This document shows, one piece after another, positions 19,005 to 28,444 of a stretch of DNA of 64,000 bases (its first letter is position 1; the number at the start of each line of letters is the position of its first letter). The stretch lies in NCBI GenBank assembly GCA_905221085.1, contig CAJNBT010000001.1, positions 124,001 to 188,000 on the forward strand, in the 5' to 3' direction. The notes beneath the pieces were generated by a model. The model did no database searches. It was not told the DNA's origin and saw nothing but the letters and a program-made list of their open reading frames with translations. The stretch is from a bacterium (GTDB taxonomy: Bacteria; Bacillota; Bacilli; Lactobacillales; Streptococcaceae). Made by a program: the position numbers and the translations under genes.

Positions 19005-19153
19005 TACTCAATGAAAATCAAAGAGTAAATTAGGAAGCTAGCCGTAGGTTGCTCAAAACACTGTTTTGAGGTTGTAGATAAGACTGACGAAGTCAGCCAC
19101 ATATATACGGCAAGGCGAAGCTGACGTGGTTTGAAGAGATTTTCGAAGAGTAT
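19005..19153 (-). repeat. BOX element (boxA-boxB-boxC, one of each)
   Basis: On the minus strand it starts ATACTCTTCGAAAATCTC, contains the boxA core matching the BOX-PCR primer region (ACGTCAGC..CGCCTTGCCGTA), then a boxB-like part (GACTTCGTCAGT ... CAAAACAGTGTTTTGAG), and ends with boxC (GATTTTCATTGAGTATA). The right end touches the stop codon of the permease gene. Confidence 0.92.
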
Positions 19154-20544
19154 TATTCTTCTATGGTAGAATGCTTATAACCATAAGTAAAGTAAATAAT
19201 ACTTCCTATCAACAAAGCAACTAGGAAAGCAACCCAGGTTTCCACATTATACTGCAACATGAAGGATAAACAAATGATGATTGATAAAATTGGTAACAGG
19301 GGTACCAAAGGTGTTTTAAATTCCCCAGCTTTGGGCATTCCTTTTTCTTTCCGTAAGCTAATCAAGCCATAAGCAAGCATAATCAAGTAGGCCAGAGTAC
19401 AAATATTTAAGAAAGCTGCAATACTAGCTAGTGGGAACATTCCTGCTGCTACTGCTGAAGCTAGACCCGTCAAGATAGTAGCATTTTTTGGTACCTTGCT
19501 AGTCTTCGTTAGTTCTTTAAAGGCAGCAGGCATCAATCCATCACGCGCTAAACTGTAAATCATACGCGATAGGGCATAAGTCATTGAGATACAAACCGTA
19601 ATCAAGGTCAAGATAGCCACCAATGACACATAGTTGGCTGCCCAACTAATCCCAACGCTACGAAGGGCAAAGGCAACGGCATCATCAACATTTAGATGAC
19701 TATAGTGAACCACACCAGTCAAGACAAGTGTCACCAAGGCATAGAGAATAGTTACGATAGAAAGCGATAAGACAATCCCTCTAGGAATATTTTTTTGAGG
19801 CGTCTTGACTTCATCTACAGCCATAGAGATGGATTCAAATCCTAAAAAACCGAAGAACATCAAGGATGCACCAGCCATAATACCAGTACTAGCACCATAG
19901 ATTTGTCCAAAACCATAAGGAGCAAAATTGCTCCAATTATCAAGCTTAATATTCCAAATTCCTACTAAAACAAAGAGAGCTAAAGCGGAAAATTTCAAAA
20001 TAACCAAAATAGAATTAAAGCGTAAAGCTGCCTTGGCATTTAGTAAAACAAGCGATGTCACCAAGACCAAGACAATAATAGGCAATAAATCAACAAATGT
20101 ACCTGCTTGAGGATTAAAGGTACCATTTAAAGCCTGAGGAAGGGCTATCCCGTATTGAAAGAGCAAGCCTTTAAAATAAGCTGCCCAACCCGAAGCCACA
20201 CCAGATATGGCTGTCATGAATTCCATCATGGTTAACCAGCCAGCCAACCAAGCTGGAAATTCTCCTAAAATAGCATAGAGATAACTGTAGGCACCACCTG
20301 TAGCAGGTACTCGCGAAGCAAATTCTGCAAAAAAGAGGGCTGATAATCCCACACACAAGGCAGAAATCACGATTGAAATCACTAGGGCTGGACCAGCTAG
20401 AGTTGAGGCTGCAGTACCTGTTATTGTAAAGACGCCTGTCCCTACCATGGCTCCGATACCCAGCAAAATCAAATCCCATAACTTCAAATGTCTGTGCATC
20501 TCCGTTTTATCCAAACTTACATTCTTTGTTCTAAATATATTCAT
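19153..20544 (-). CDS. APC family amino acid permease
   Basis: A 463-aa membrane protein with 12 or so predicted helices. The N-terminal motif LLGIGAMVGTGVFTITGTAA is the APC superfamily consensus, and residues about 230-250 carry FFGFLGFESISMAVDEVKTP. It resembles the YfnA/cationic amino acid transporter group; the substrate cannot be told from sequence. It is monocistronic by position, between adcAII and the etrx2 operon. A BOX element begins exactly at its stop codon and may alter its mRNA 3' end. Confidence 0.9.
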   Translation of the reverse strand: MNIFRTKNVSLDKTEMHRHLKLWDLILLGIGAMVGTGVFTITGTAASTLAGPALVISIVISALCVGLSALFFAEFASRVPATGGAYSYLYAILGEFPAWLAGWLTMMEFMTAISGVASGWAAYFKGLLFQYGIALPQALNGTFNPQAGTFVDLLPIIVLVLVTSLVLLNAKAALRFNSILVILKFSALALFVLVGIWNIKLDNWSNFAPYGFGQIYGASTGIMAGASLMFFGFLGFESISMAVDEVKTPQKNIPRGIVLSLSIVTILYALVTLVLTGVVHYSHLNVDDAVAFALRSVGISWAANYVSLVAILTLITVCISMTYALSRMIYSLARDGLMPAAFKELTKTSKVPKNATILTGLASAVAAGMFPLASIAAFLNICTLAYLIMLAYGLISLRKEKGMPKAGEFKTPLVPLLPILSIIICLSFMLQYNVETWVAFLVALLIGSIIYFTYGYKHSTIEE

Positions 20545-20629
20545 ATTTCTTCTCCAAATAAAATGATGATTCTATTTTACCATAAATATAGGATATTTGT
20601 GAATATTTATAAAATAATTTTCTAAAAAA

Positions 20630-20654
20630 ATCTGACTACATATTGTAATCAGAT
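20630..20654. terminator. Terminator of the ccdA2-etrx2 unit
   Basis: TCTGACTACA / TAATCAGA inverted repeat with T-rich flanks on both strands, just downstream of the etrx2 stop. Confidence 0.7.
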
Positions 20655-20665
20655 TTTTATCTATT

Positions 20666-21232
20666 CTAGTTCATTTCTTTAAAGGCTGCTTCTGCATCCG
20701 CGTTGCTGATAACACCAAATTGAATCTTTCCAATCTTTCCTTGGCTATCAATTAAATATTCTGTAGGAATGCTTCGAATTTGATAAGCTTGAAAGGTGGT
20801 TGCTTTGGTATCATACAGAACTGGGATATCCTTATAACCTTGATCTTGGAACCACTGTGGGAATTGCTCAACAGTTTTTTCACCTTGAATTCCTGGTGCA
20901 ATGACACTAAGAATTTCAAAATCTCGATCTGGTTTTGCAGCCAATTCCATCAACTCAGGCATACTTTTCTTACATGGACCACACCAGGAAGCCCAAAACT
21001 TCAAGTAGACTTTTTTACCCTTATAATCAGATAACTTAACTTCTTTACCATCCATGGATTGCAAGGTGAAGTCTGGAGCATCTTTTCCAACAGCAATTTG
21101 TTGTACGGACGTTTGTTGTTGCTGTTTTGGAGATTGTTGTGGAGCTTGAGTTTTTTTAGTTTCTTCCTCACCACAGGCCATCAATACAACTAATGACAAA
21201 AGGCTTAAACCAGCAAACATTATTTTTTTCAT
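20666..21232 (-). CDS. etrx2: Extracellular thioredoxin-family lipoprotein Etrx2 (TlpA-like)
   Basis: A surface thiol-disulfide reductase. The 188-aa protein has a lipobox LMAC near residues 17-20, a Gln/Lys-rich linker, and then a TlpA/ResA-like thioredoxin domain with the redox motif WASWCGPCKKSMPE. In pneumococcus Etrx2 with CcdA2 keeps surface methionine sulfoxide reductase reduced. The ccdA2 gene lies 11 nt upstream on the same strand, which supports that role. Confidence 0.88.
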   Translation of the reverse strand: MKKIMFAGLSLLSLVVLMACGEEETKKTQAPQQSPKQQQQTSVQQIAVGKDAPDFTLQSMDGKEVKLSDYKGKKVYLKFWASWCGPCKKSMPELMELAAKPDRDFEILSVIAPGIQGEKTVEQFPQWFQDQGYKDIPVLYDTKATTFQAYQIRSIPTEYLIDSQGKIGKIQFGVISNADAEAAFKEMN

Positions 21233-21243
21233 CTTTTTCTCCT

Positions 21244-21951
21244 TTATTCAAAAATTCCAGCTAGAACATTTACTTGTCCTAATAGTAACAAAATTCCCAT
21301 TAAAATAATAAGGAAACCACCAATTTTCTTTAGTAGCATCATATGACGTTTGATTTTACTAAAATAAGGCATTACTACACCTGAAGCTAGAGCCAAAACC
21401 AAGAAAGGAATGGCCATCCCCAGAGTGTAAATAAGAGTATAGATAGCTCCTTGCCAAGCACCATTGCCTCCAGAAGCCGCAAGCGCTAAAACAGAACTTA
21501 AAACCGGACCAATACAAGGCGTCCAACCAAAGCTAAAGGTAATACCAAGTAAAAATGCTGACCAATAACGATTGGATTCTGATTTCTTAAAAGTAAAGCT
21601 TTTTTGAACCTCTAATTTCTTAAAATGAAAAATTTCCATCTGGTGAAGTCCCAAAATGATAATAATTGTTCCCATAACATATCGAAACCAATTTGCATAG
21701 AGAATATTACCAAAGTAACCTGCACCAAATCCTAGAATAAAGAAAATGAGAGAGATACCTGCGATAAAGCAAAGTGTTCGAATCAAACCTGACCAGAGAA
21801 CCTTTCTCCCAAACAAAGAAAAACTTTTTGCGCTTTCCTGATCATCCAATAAAATCCCAGCATAAACTGGCAAAAGAGGAAAAATACAGGGAGAAAAGAA
21901 GGACAAGACCCCTGCTAAAAAAACGGAGATTGAAAATATTATCGTTTCCAA
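21244..21951 (-). CDS. ccdA2: Cytochrome c biogenesis-type thiol transporter CcdA2
   Basis: A six-helix membrane protein (235 aa) that passes electrons from cytoplasmic thioredoxin to extracellular thioredoxin-like proteins. The paired redox cysteines lie in FFSPCIFPLLPVY (TM1) and GWTPCIGPVLSSVL (TM4), as in the CcdA/DsbD family. It is cotranscribed with etrx2. Confidence 0.92.
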   Translation of the reverse strand: METIIFSISVFLAGVLSFFSPCIFPLLPVYAGILLDDQESAKSFSLFGRKVLWSGLIRTLCFIAGISLIFFILGFGAGYFGNILYANWFRYVMGTIIIILGLHQMEIFHFKKLEVQKSFTFKKSESNRYWSAFLLGITFSFGWTPCIGPVLSSVLALAASGGNGAWQGAIYTLIYTLGMAIPFLVLALASGVVMPYFSKIKRHMMLLKKIGGFLIILMGILLLLGQVNVLAGIFE

Positions 21952-22075
21952 TAAAGAACCAACTTTCTTAATAATTCATATCCTATTTTACTATAATCAA
22001 TTTAATTTGTATGATTTCTGCTACGCAAATTAAATTAGCCTGTATTTGAAAGATTTGTTCCGGTATTAGTTCATT

Positions 22076-22165
22076 CAGATTCTGCCCCCAAAATGCCCCC
22101 TATACACAAAAAAAGCCTACTGACCAAGCTAGAAAGCTTGATACAATAGGCTTTTTAAAGGCTAA
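22076..22165 (-). terminator. Terminator of hup with GGGGGCA repeats beyond it
   Basis: AAAGCCT (22112-22118) pairs with AGGCTTT (22148-22154) around an inner AAGCT/AGCTT stem, with a T run on the minus strand. Beyond it are two GGGGGCA boxes (22085-22101, minus strand). These look like the arm-type repeats found beside phage attachment sites. The rest of the 214-bp gap holds nothing I recognise. Confidence 0.75.
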
Positions 22166-22441
22166 TTATTTAACAGCGTCTTTAAGAGCTTTACCAGCTT
22201 TGAATGCTGGAACTTTAGAAGCTGCAATTGTGATTTCTTTACCAGTTTGTGGGTTGCGACCTTTACGTGCAGCACGCTCACGAACTTCAAAGTTACCAAA
22301 ACCGATCAATTGAACTTTTTCACCAGCTGCAAGGTAATCAGTTACTGCTGCGAATACAGCTTCAACTGCTGCTGCTGAGTCTTTCTTAGTCAATTCTGTA
22401 GCTTCTGCTACTTTAGCGATCAAATCTTGTTTGTTTGCCAT
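22166..22441 (-). CDS. hup: Histone-like DNA-binding protein HU
   Basis: A 91-aa nucleoid protein with the full HU signature: N-terminal [20 protein letters not shown], the core [20 protein letters not shown] and the beta-arm region, ending in [10 protein letters not shown]. It binds and bends DNA and is essential in streptococci. GGAGGAA precedes the ATG. Confidence 0.98.
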   Translation of the reverse strand: MANKQDLIAKVAEATELTKKDSAAAVEAVFAAVTDYLAAGEKVQLIGFGNFEVRERAARKGRNPQTGKEITIAASKVPAFKAGKALKDAVK

Positions 22442-22548
22442 GTTAATGATTCCTCCAAATTAATTTCTAATTAACAAATATAATCATATCCTAAAATCCC
22501 TTATAGGTCAAGTTAAAAACGCTGTTTATTCGCATTTTCTTTATTTTT

Positions 22549-23388
22549 TTAGGAATGGTAACGTACCAAAATAGCCCATGCATTCTCGCCTGTATGAGTC
22601 TGAATAATAGAACCTGTTTCTAAAACAGAAATTGGCTTTTCAACATAAGCTTGTAAGCTTTCTTTCATCTCTTTTGCCCAATCAGCACTACCAGAATATG
22701 AAATTCCAATCTCTGCTACAGAACGTTCAGAGAGAGATGTTGTCAACTCATCTAACCATTTTTTAAAGGTTTTAGCTCCACGACCTTTGACAATTGGTTG
22801 CAATTCATGGTCCTTCATCTGCATGACAACACGGATATTGAGAAGGGAGCTCAACAATCCAGTTACACGGCCAATTCGTCCACCTTTTACTAGGTTTTCT
22901 AGAGTAGAAACACCAATATAGAGCTCCGTATGGTTTTTTACCTCTTCAACGTGAGATAAAATTTCCGCCATATCTTTGCCTTCTTGTGCTAATTTCGCAG
23001 CCTCAACAACTTGGAATTTCAAGGCTTGGTCAGTGAAGGAACTATCGATAACTGTCACATCGGCAGTAGACAGGCTGGCACCTTGACGCGCTGCTTCTAC
23101 AGTCCCTGAAAGAGCATGGGACATATGAATAGCAAGAATCTGGCTACCATCCTTGCATAGGTCTTCAAATACTTCAGCAAAGACACCTACAGGGGGCTGA
23201 CTTGTTTTCGGAAGGTTCTTACTTGCTTGCATCAACTGAAGAAATTTACCCTCTTCTTTCAAATCAGCATCAGAATAAACAACATTATCAATCATTACAG
23301 ATAATGGAACAATTGTAATATCTAATTGTTTTACGAGTTCTGGTTCAATAGTAACAGATGAATCGGTTACAATCTTAATTTTTGTCAT
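22549..23388 (-). CDS. DegV family fatty-acid-binding protein
   Basis: A 279-aa DegV/FakB-type protein. The N-terminal motif [14 protein letters not shown] and the TSQPPVGVF and GRIGRV segments place it in the family, whose members hold a fatty acid and, as FakB, present it to the FakA kinase. No FakA is nearby, so assignment to a particular FakB class is not made. Confidence 0.9.
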   Translation of the reverse strand: MTKIKIVTDSSVTIEPELVKQLDITIVPLSVMIDNVVYSDADLKEEGKFLQLMQASKNLPKTSQPPVGVFAEVFEDLCKDGSQILAIHMSHALSGTVEAARQGASLSTADVTVIDSSFTDQALKFQVVEAAKLAQEGKDMAEILSHVEEVKNHTELYIGVSTLENLVKGGRIGRVTGLLSSLLNIRVVMQMKDHELQPIVKGRGAKTFKKWLDELTTSLSERSVAEIGISYSGSADWAKEMKESLQAYVEKPISVLETGSIIQTHTGENAWAILVRYHS

Positions 23389-23529
23389 AGTATCAATCTT
23401 TCTATTTTAGGATTCAGATTGGTTTTCTTACTTTTAATTATATCAAAAAAAGATTAAAAATCCTAATGGAGTCAATCAAATTTTCCGTAAAAATTTGATA
23501 TAATCTACTTATAAGAAAAGAGGTGCCCT

Positions 23530-24378
23530 ATGATTAAAAAAATTTACCCCATTTTAACCATTTTACTAGGTGCTGCTATTTATGCTTTTGGCCTGACTTA
23601 TTTTGTAGTTCCCCATCATCTCTTTGAAGGAGGGGCGACAGGTATTACCCTCATCACCTTTTATCTTTTTAAAATTCCTGTTTCCCTCATGAACCTGCTG
23701 ATTAACATTCCCCTTTTCATCCTAGCTTGGAAAATATTTGGAGCAAAATCTCTCTATTCTAGTTTGCTTGGAACCTTAGCCTTGTCCGCCTGGTTAGCTT
23801 TTTTTGAGCGTATTCCCCTTCATATCGATCTTCAAGGTGATTTACTAATCACTGCCCTTATAGCTGGGATTCTATTGGGAATTGGCCTCGGAATTATCTT
23901 TAATGCTGGTGGTACAACTGGCGGAACTGATATTCTAGCTCGCATTATCAACAAATACACTCATATATCCATGGGGAAGCTGCTCTTTATCTTAGATTTT
24001 TGTATTCTCATGCTCATTCTCCTAATCTTCAAGGATTTGAGATTGGTTTCCTACACGCTTTTGTTTGATTTTATTGTTTCTCGTGTCATTGATTTAATTG
24101 GCGAAGGTGGCTATGCTGGTAAAGGCTTCATGATTATCACAAAACGTCCTGACCACCTTGCTAAGGCAATCAATGATGACCTAGGAAGAGGTGTTACTTT
24201 CATCTCGGGTCAAGGCTACTATAGTCAAAAAGATTTGAAGATTATCTACTGTATTGTCGGCAGAAATGAGATTGTGAAAATGAAGGAAATGATTCATCGA
24301 ATTGATCCTCAAGCCTTTATAACTATTACAGAAGCCCATGAAATTCTAGGAGAAGGATTCACCTTTGAAAAAGAATAA
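23530..24378 (+). CDS. YitT family membrane protein
   Basis: A 282-aa protein with five or six N-terminal membrane helices (residues about 8-200, with GLTYFVVPHHLFEGGATGIT and NAGGTTGGTDILARI) and a cytoplasmic C-terminal DUF2179 domain (from about residue 215). The transport role is unproven. It is divergent from degV and convergent with ribF. AGAGGTG lies upstream of the ATG. Confidence 0.9.
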   Translation: MIKKIYPILTILLGAAIYAFGLTYFVVPHHLFEGGATGITLITFYLFKIPVSLMNLLINIPLFILAWKIFGAKSLYSSLLGTLALSAWLAFFERIPLHIDLQGDLLITALIAGILLGIGLGIIFNAGGTTGGTDILARIINKYTHISMGKLLFILDFCILMLILLIFKDLRLVSYTLLFDFIVSRVIDLIGEGGYAGKGFMIITKRPDHLAKAINDDLGRGVTFISGQGYYSQKDLKIIYCIVGRNEIVKMKEMIHRIDPQAFITITEAHEILGEGFTFEKE

Positions 24379-24450
24379 AAAGAGGTAGTGTAGTGACCTC
24401 AAAAGTTAGACTAAATCATCTATCTTTTGGGTTACAGACAACCTCTTTTT
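24377..24450. terminator. Long-loop bidirectional terminator yitT / ribF
   Basis: AAAAAGAGGT (24377-24386) is perfectly complementary to ACCTCTTTTT (24441-24450). The 54-nt loop has an inner AAAAG/CTTTT pairing. It sits between convergent genes. Confidence 0.6.
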
Positions 24451-24465
24451 CAATTACTCAAACTC

Positions 24466-25383
24466 TTAAGACCAATTCCGTGCAACTTCTTCATCTGCCT
24501 TTAACTGATCCACTAATTGGTCAACTGAGTCAAATTTGGTCATATCTCGAATGCGATCAAGCCAATAAACCATGACGGTTTCCCCATAAATATCTTGATT
24601 AAAATCAAAAATATTGACTTCAAAACGTGCTTCTTCTCCATCAAAGGTCACATTTTTCCCGACACTAGCCATAGCACGATACTTCTGTCTTTGAATCTCA
24701 ACATCAACGACATAAACGCCATCTGCTGGCATATAAGTGCGGTCTAAAAGCACCAAATTAGCTGTTGGATAACCAATCGTACGACCACGAGCATTACCAT
24801 GGACAACCATACCTCTCGATGGAAGCGGTGCCCCCAAAAGTTCTCCTGCTTCTTTCACATTTCCATCTACAATAGCTTGACGGATACGAGTTGAACTAAT
24901 CTTTCCTTTCTCATCTTCTACAGGTGGAACAATGATAACTTCTCCATCAAAGTAATCCTTTAAATCTTCTGCTGTTTTTTTGTCAGAACCAAATGTATAA
25001 TCAAAACCTGCAACAATAATTTTGGCATTCATAGCCTTGATATAAGTTGCAAAAAATTCTTCTGCCGTGAGACTAGCGAATCGGCTACTAAAATCAAGGA
25101 GATATAATTCTTCTACGCCTTCACGCTTTAATTTCCTCTCACGTTCAGCAGGGTTCAAAATATGTAAAAACAGATCAGGATGATAAGGCTCTAAAGCAAT
25201 CTTTGGAGATTCATTAAAGGTCATAACGACGATAGGTAATAAATCTTTTCTCGCAGCCTTATTGGCAATGCGAAATAATTCTTGATGCCCCTTGTGTATA
25301 CCATCAAAATAGCCGAGAACAACGACTGAATCAGATGGTGTGCCAATATCTTTTTGGTTTTTTATAGGAATAGTAATAATCAT
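24466..25383 (-). CDS. ribF: Bifunctional riboflavin kinase / FAD synthetase
   Basis: Makes FMN and FAD from riboflavin. The 305-aa protein has the N-terminal nucleotidyltransferase motif VLGYFDGIHKGHQELF (about residues 22-37), the ISSTRIR motif and the kinase-domain PTANL motif (about residue 200). The length is standard. No riboswitch is seen upstream, where the gap to map holds a BOX element instead. Confidence 0.95.
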   Translation of the reverse strand: MIITIPIKNQKDIGTPSDSVVVLGYFDGIHKGHQELFRIANKAARKDLLPIVVMTFNESPKIALEPYHPDLFLHILNPAERERKLKREGVEELYLLDFSSRFASLTAEEFFATYIKAMNAKIIVAGFDYTFGSDKKTAEDLKDYFDGEVIIVPPVEDEKGKISSTRIRQAIVDGNVKEAGELLGAPLPSRGMVVHGNARGRTIGYPTANLVLLDRTYMPADGVYVVDVEIQRQKYRAMASVGKNVTFDGEEARFEVNIFDFNQDIYGETVMVYWLDRIRDMTKFDSVDQLVDQLKADEEVARNWS

Positions 25384-25484
25384 AAGATAATTATATCATA
25401 GCGATAGCTATTTCTGAACCAGAAAATCTGAAATGTCGTTTTTTTAACCTGAAGTATATCATTTTAGAAGAATTTTATTTTTGA

Positions 25485-25587
25485 TACTCTTCGAAAATCT
25501 CTTCAAACCACGTCAGCGTCGCCTTACCGTACTCAAGTACAGCTTGCAGCTAGCTTCCTAGTTTGCTCTTTGATTTTCATTGAGTAT
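25485..25587 (+). repeat. BOX element lacking boxB (boxA-boxC)
   Basis: Begins ATACTCTTCGAAAATCTC and contains CACGTCAGCGTCGCCTTACC (the boxA core). It then goes through CTCAAGTACAG directly to boxC (GCTAGCTTCCTAGTTTGCTC ... TTTTCATTGAGTAT). It lies in the ribF-map gap. The rest of 25384-25731 holds only the map terminator. Confidence 0.92.
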
Positions 25588-25682
25588 GAAATCATAATAA
25601 AGAATTAAGAATCTTAAAATCAGAAAAACACATCATATCAGCTGCTTAAAACTTGATACAATGCATTTTATTATGAAAAAAT

Positions 25683-25716
25683 CTACTGGATTTTTATCAA
25701 AATAAACTTCCAGTAG
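25683..25716 (-). terminator. Terminator of map
   Basis: CTACTGGA / TCCAGTAG stem, followed on the minus strand by ATTTTTTC, just after the map stop codon. Confidence 0.82.
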
Positions 25717-25731
25717 GCTTTTCACTTTTTA

Positions 25732-26592
25732 TTAATAAGTTCCTTCTTCACCTTGACTAGTCAAGATAACAGGTCCATCTTTCGTAATGACAAATTGGTG
25801 TTCATATTGACAAGATAGACCACCGTCGATGGTCTTATGCGCCCAACCAGTTTTCATATCTGTATCAATTTCCCAGTCACCTGTATTGATCATTGGTTCA
25901 ATGGTTAAGACCATTCCTTCACGGAGACGAAGCCCACGACCAGCAATACCATAGTTAGGAACCATTGGTTCTTCGTGCATAGTTGGGCCAACACCATGAC
26001 CAACCAAATCTCGAACTACACCGTAACCACGGCTTTCAGCGTATTCTTGAATAGCCGCACCGATATCACCGATACGATTTCCAACAACAGCTTGCTCAAT
26101 ACCCTTGTACATAGCTTCTTTGGTTACATCCATCAAGTTTTTCACTTCTTCGGACGGTGTACCTACAGCATAAGCCCAACAAGAGTCTGCTAGACCACCA
26201 GAGTAGCTCTGGGTGTATTTTTTCATTTGCTCAACATTGTTGAAGTTTAATTTTGAGACATTTAGGTCAGATTTAGAAATAGGGCCTCCCAAAACCATAT
26301 CAACCTTGAGCAAATCACCATCTTTCAAGATATAATGACGAGGGAAAGCGTGAGCCACTTCATCGTTAAGAGAGCAGCAGGTAGCATAAGGGTAGTCCAT
26401 AAGAGCACCGTCAACCCCAATCTGAAGCGGAAGAAAATTTTCTTCCTTACAACGACGGCGGACATACTCTTCAACTTCCCACATATCTAGGCCAGGCTTA
26501 ATCAAATCACGTAAGCCGATATGAATACTTGCTAGAAAATCACCAGCCTTGTCCATAGCTTCGATTTCACGAGCTGATTTTAATGTTATCAT
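25732..26592 (-). CDS. map: Methionine aminopeptidase
   Basis: Removes initiator methionine. A 286-aa M24 family enzyme. Metal ligands are visible in LKVDMVLGG (Asp), in the LVGHGVGPTMHEEP motif (His) and in the C-terminal Glu contexts TIEPM and CQYEHQFVI. The segment SKLNFNNVEQMKKYTQS is an insertion typical of the longer streptococcal form. It lies directly downstream of spxR with a 15-nt gap, so the two are probably cotranscribed. Confidence 0.95.
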   Translation of the reverse strand: MITLKSAREIEAMDKAGDFLASIHIGLRDLIKPGLDMWEVEEYVRRRCKEENFLPLQIGVDGALMDYPYATCCSLNDEVAHAFPRHYILKDGDLLKVDMVLGGPISKSDLNVSKLNFNNVEQMKKYTQSYSGGLADSCWAYAVGTPSEEVKNLMDVTKEAMYKGIEQAVVGNRIGDIGAAIQEYAESRGYGVVRDLVGHGVGPTMHEEPMVPNYGIAGRGLRLREGMVLTIEPMINTGDWEIDTDMKTGWAHKTIDGGLSCQYEHQFVITKDGPVILTSQGEEGTY

Positions 26593-26607
26593 TTTTTCTC
26601 CTAGTTT

Positions 26608-27885
26608 CTAATTAATTTTAACAGTCACATTTGCTTTTGAAACAATCTGATGACCATGATAAATATCGTAATCAATAATAGCTGATCGTCTAGTATGGTG
26701 GATAATGCGTGCTTGAATGCGCAGTATATCATCTATCTGAACAGCCTGCAAAAAGTAGATTAGCATCTGCTCGATGATGAGATTGCGCCCACTATTAACA
26801 ACTAAATCTTGGGTCATATGGGTCAGAATTTCTGCCAAAACACCATTAGCCAAAACACCATTTTTCTCTAGCATAAAGGGCTCAACTGTAATGACTACTT
26901 CATCATGGTGATAAGAAAGTTTTTGACCAATCTGCTCTGAAAAAGTTGGTAAGGTAGAAACTTGAGAACGGCTCATCTTTTCCATGACATCTCGTCTGGT
27001 TACAACGCCAAGCAAAGTTTGATTACTTCGAACAACTGGTACCATTTCAAAGTCTTCTGCTATCATTCGTTGACTTACATTGGCAATATTGGTCGCTAAC
27101 CCTGTTACGAAGATACTGCGCGTCATCACCTTGTCAATCGTCGTGCTGGGAGACTTGTCTCCTGCGTCACGCATAGTAACAAGCCCAACAACCACTTGGT
27201 GTTGATTAACGACTGGAAAACGACTGCTTCGATTCTTACGTACCAAGTCCAAATAATCTTTAACGGTGTCGGTCTCTCTCAGAAAACCATACTCATGACT
27301 CGGACGGTAAAGTTTCTCAACTGTCAAAATATCTGTTTTGATTTGGACATTTGACAAGGCTTTGTTTATCATGGTCGCAACAGTGAAAGTATCATGCTTA
27401 CTTCTTAAAACAGGAATCCCTTTTTGATTTGCCAGTTTAAGCACATCATCATGAACATGAAAACCGCCTGTCACAAGAACTGCATTTTCATTTTCCAAGG
27501 CTAACAACTGAATACGGGTTCGGTCTCCGACAATCAAGAGCCCACCATCATGAAGGTAAGACAAGATATTTTGCTCAGTCATGGCACCGATTGAGAACTT
27601 ACTAAATTCTCTCTCTAAACCTTCTTGCCCAGCCAGAACCTCAGAAGAAGTCACTTCTGCAATTTCTGCAAATGTTAATCTTTCGATAGCAACTTTCTGA
27701 GATTTAACACGAATAGTACCACTTCTTGGTCGAGTCTCCACAATTCCACGATTTTCAGCTTCCTTGATAGCGCGATAGGCCGTTCCATCACTGACTCCCA
27801 GATGGTTGGAAATGCTACGAACACTAACCCTCTTTCCGACAGGTAATTCTTCCAAATAGCTTAGAATTTCCTGATGCTTACTCAT
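26608..27885 (-). CDS. spxR: CBS-HotDog transcription regulator SpxR
   Basis: A 425-aa regulator. Domain order: a winged-helix HTH (residues about 1-60, with GVSDGTAYRAIKEAE), a DRTGG domain (about 70-180), a CBS pair (about 195-310, with FPVVNQHQVVVGLVTMRDAG and VPVVRSNQTLLGVVTRRDVM) and a C-terminal HotDog fold (about 315-425). This exact architecture is SpxR, which raises expression of pyruvate oxidase spxB in pneumococcus and is thought to sense adenyl or CoA-type ligands. Its start overlaps the acetyltransferase stop by 8 bp. Confidence 0.85.
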   Translation of the reverse strand: MSKHQEILSYLEELPVGKRVSVRSISNHLGVSDGTAYRAIKEAENRGIVETRPRSGTIRVKSQKVAIERLTFAEIAEVTSSEVLAGQEGLEREFSKFSIGAMTEQNILSYLHDGGLLIVGDRTRIQLLALENENAVLVTGGFHVHDDVLKLANQKGIPVLRSKHDTFTVATMINKALSNVQIKTDILTVEKLYRPSHEYGFLRETDTVKDYLDLVRKNRSSRFPVVNQHQVVVGLVTMRDAGDKSPSTTIDKVMTRSIFVTGLATNIANVSQRMIAEDFEMVPVVRSNQTLLGVVTRRDVMEKMSRSQVSTLPTFSEQIGQKLSYHHDEVVITVEPFMLEKNGVLANGVLAEILTHMTQDLVVNSGRNLIIEQMLIYFLQAVQIDDILRIQARIIHHTRRSAIIDYDIYHGHQIVSKANVTVKIN

Positions 27886-28429
27886 TGAATTCTCCTTTTA
27901 CATACCGAAATTCAAGATAATCCCGCATTTTTCTTGTGTAGCGATCACTTCCCTTAAACTGACGAATCAAACGGAATCCAGACTTAAGGGCAACCTTTTG
28001 ACTTGCTTCATTTTCGAGGTGGGTTATAATGGATAATTGTTTTAAATCAAATTCTTCAAAAGAAAGTTGGCAAAGTTTTCTTACAACTTCTGTCATAAAT
28101 CCTTTTGACCAAGCATCTTTTCTCAAAAAATAGCCAAGCTCTGCTTCTTTTTTGATTTCATCTAACTTCTCAAATTTAATAGAACCAATCATTTGTTGAT
28201 TTTTCTGGTCACAAATTGCCCACACTCCTAAAGGAGCCTTCATAAAGTAATTGGCCAGTGCATATTGACTTTCTTCCAGACTTGCCTGAGTTGGGAAAAT
28301 GAATTGTAAATTTTCAGGATTTGAGGCTATCTGGTGGAAGTCTTGACTATCACTAAAAAAGAAAGGACGCAAATACAAGCGATCCGTTTCAAAAAAAGAA
28401 AACATTGCTAATTTGGTCCAAATATTCAT
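27878..28429 (-). CDS. GNAT family N-acetyltransferase (RimJ/RimL type)
   Basis: A 183-aa acetyltransferase. The N-terminal ETDRLYLRPFF motif and the LGYFLRKDAWSKGFMTEVV segment (acetyl-CoA-binding loop region) fit the RimJ/RimL group; the substrate is unknown. The ATG at 28429 is chosen because GAGG lies 5 nt upstream; a GTG six bases earlier is in frame. It is sandwiched between murA (9-nt coding gap to the longest frame) and spxR (8-bp overlap). Confidence 0.85.
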   Translation of the reverse strand: MNIWTKLAMFSFFETDRLYLRPFFFSDSQDFHQIASNPENLQFIFPTQASLEESQYALANYFMKAPLGVWAICDQKNQQMIGSIKFEKLDEIKKEAELGYFLRKDAWSKGFMTEVVRKLCQLSFEEFDLKQLSIITHLENEASQKVALKSGFRLIRQFKGSDRYTRKMRDYLEFRYVKGEFNE

Positions 28430-28444
28430 AAACACCTCTACGGT

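Noticed and set aside
19005..19153. RUP-type repeat
   Set aside because: The boxA core matching the BOX-PCR primer region and the boxB/boxC parts identify it as BOX instead.
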